Shown here: piece after piece, positions 5,136 through 5,604 of the stretch
How positions within the stretch are numbered: the first letter of the stretch is position 1
Layout: every line of letters begins with the position of its first letter
Assembly (NCBI RefSeq): GCF_905212365.1
Contig: NZ_CAJMEH010000087.1
Location: 1 to 5,604, forward strand
From: an uncultured Phascolarctobacterium sp.
GTDB lineage: Bacteria > Bacillota > Negativicutes > Acidaminococcales > Acidaminococcaceae
DNA: 5,604 nt
Direction of reading: 5' to 3'
Made by a program: the position numbers and the translations under genes
Notes under the pieces: generated by a model
What the model saw: the letters and a program-made list of their open reading frames with translations, nothing else
Told to the model about the DNA's origin: nothing
Database searches by the model: none

Positions 5136-5604
5136 ATGCTGAAAGAAGTGTTGGTAGTAGAAGGAAAAATGGATACGGCTGCGATTCGCAAAGCGTTGGA
5201 GGCCGATACCATCGAAACGGGCGGCTTTACGCTGGCTCCCTATACTCTGCGGCAGATTGAAGCCGCTTATAAAAAGCGGGGCATTATCATCCTGACGGAC
5301 CCGGACGGCGCAGGCGAGCGCATCCGCCGTTTTCTGACCCAACGCTTCCCCGACGCGGGGCAGGCTTTTATTCCCAAATGCGACGCCACCGCCAACAACG
5401 ACGTGGGCGTGGAGCAGGCGCGGCCCCGGGCGATTCTGGCGGCATTGAGCAAGGTGCGCCATCATGAATACCGTCCGCAGCAGGAATTTACCTATATGGA
5501 TTTGTTTCGCTGCGGCTTGACCGGCAGCGAGCAGGCGGCGGCGCGGCGCGACGGCTTCGTTGTTGGCCTTGAGCTCGTCGATGAGTTCGCGCAGCAACGC
5601 ATTG
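5136..5604 (+). CDS. rnmV: Ribonuclease M5 (3' end beyond the window, aberrant end)
   Basis: RNase M5 performs the final maturation of 5S rRNA precursors in Firmicutes. The 156 residues visible form a TOPRIM domain: VVEGK with the catalytic-type Glu at 9, the family's ADTIETGG (23-30), and LTDPDGAGERIRRF (53-66) with D55 and D57. FIPKCDATANNDVGVEQA (78-95) follows. The ATG at 5136 is preceded by AAGGAAG (5121-5127), which overlaps the preceding stop, with 8-nt spacing. Family members are usually about 180-190 residues, so 25-35 are missing. Up to AAARRD (134-139) the sequence looks normal. From G140 (base 5553) on, GFVVGLELVDEFAQQRI does not resemble the usual C-terminal helices with a GYANAKQ-like motif. 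The tail may be divergent, or the sequence may switch origin near 5541-5555. The methyltransferase gene ksgA, often next, is not in view. Confidence 0.88.
   Translation, partial: MLKEVLVVEGKMDTAAIRKALEADTIETGGFTLAPYTLRQIEAAYKKRGIIILTDPDGAGERIRRFLTQRFPDAGQAFIPKCDATANNDVGVEQARPRAILAALSKVRHHEYRPQQEFTYMDLFRCGLTGSEQAAARRDGFVVGLELVDEFAQQRI

Overview
The window looks like chromosomal housekeeping DNA from a low-to-mid GC Firmicute. The order tmk, holB, ricT (yaaT), tRNA1(Val) methyltransferase, yabE-like 3D-domain gene, rnmV, preceded by an Orn/Lys/Arg-type decarboxylase, is a compressed version of the Bacillus subtilis yaaO-to-rnmV region. The GC-rich coding sequence, many GCG/GGC/CGC codons and the lack of small accessory genes suggest a Negativicutes member (Phascolarctobacterium-like). 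That placement is inference; no rRNA or other marker is present.

Layout: (1) 2-499, the C-terminal part of a PLP-dependent Orn/Lys/Arg decarboxylase, 5' end outside the window. (2) 500-823, a 324-bp gap without a gene. Most of it (527-764) is one large imperfect inverted repeat with about 43 base pairs in nested helices around a two-hairpin core. (3) 824-4027, a tight co-directional cluster: thymidylate kinase, DNA polymerase III delta', RicT and a TrmN6-like methyltransferase. Junctions are a 0-bp TAA/ATG abutment, a 5-bp gap and an 8-bp overlap; the cluster ends in an intrinsic terminator that spans the last stop codon. (4) 4028-4152, an intergenic region with a strong extended -10 promoter. 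(5) 4153-5121, a secreted or membrane-anchored G5/3D-domain cell-wall protein. (6) 5136-5604, ribonuclease M5, open at the window edge and diverging from the expected sequence over its last ~50 bp.

How the genes work together: tmk supplies dTTP precursors and holB the clamp-loader subunit for replication; ricT affects mRNA processing with RNase Y in relatives; the methyltransferase and RNase M5 act on tRNA and 5S rRNA; the 3D protein probably acts on peptidoglycan.

The most unusual feature is the 527-764 inverted repeat between the decarboxylase and tmk. It could be a MITE-like mobile repeat or a structured RNA. Secondary points are an extra CxxC and shortened loop in RicT, a lost zinc-ligand position in delta', and a possible chimeric or recombined junction at the window's right end.
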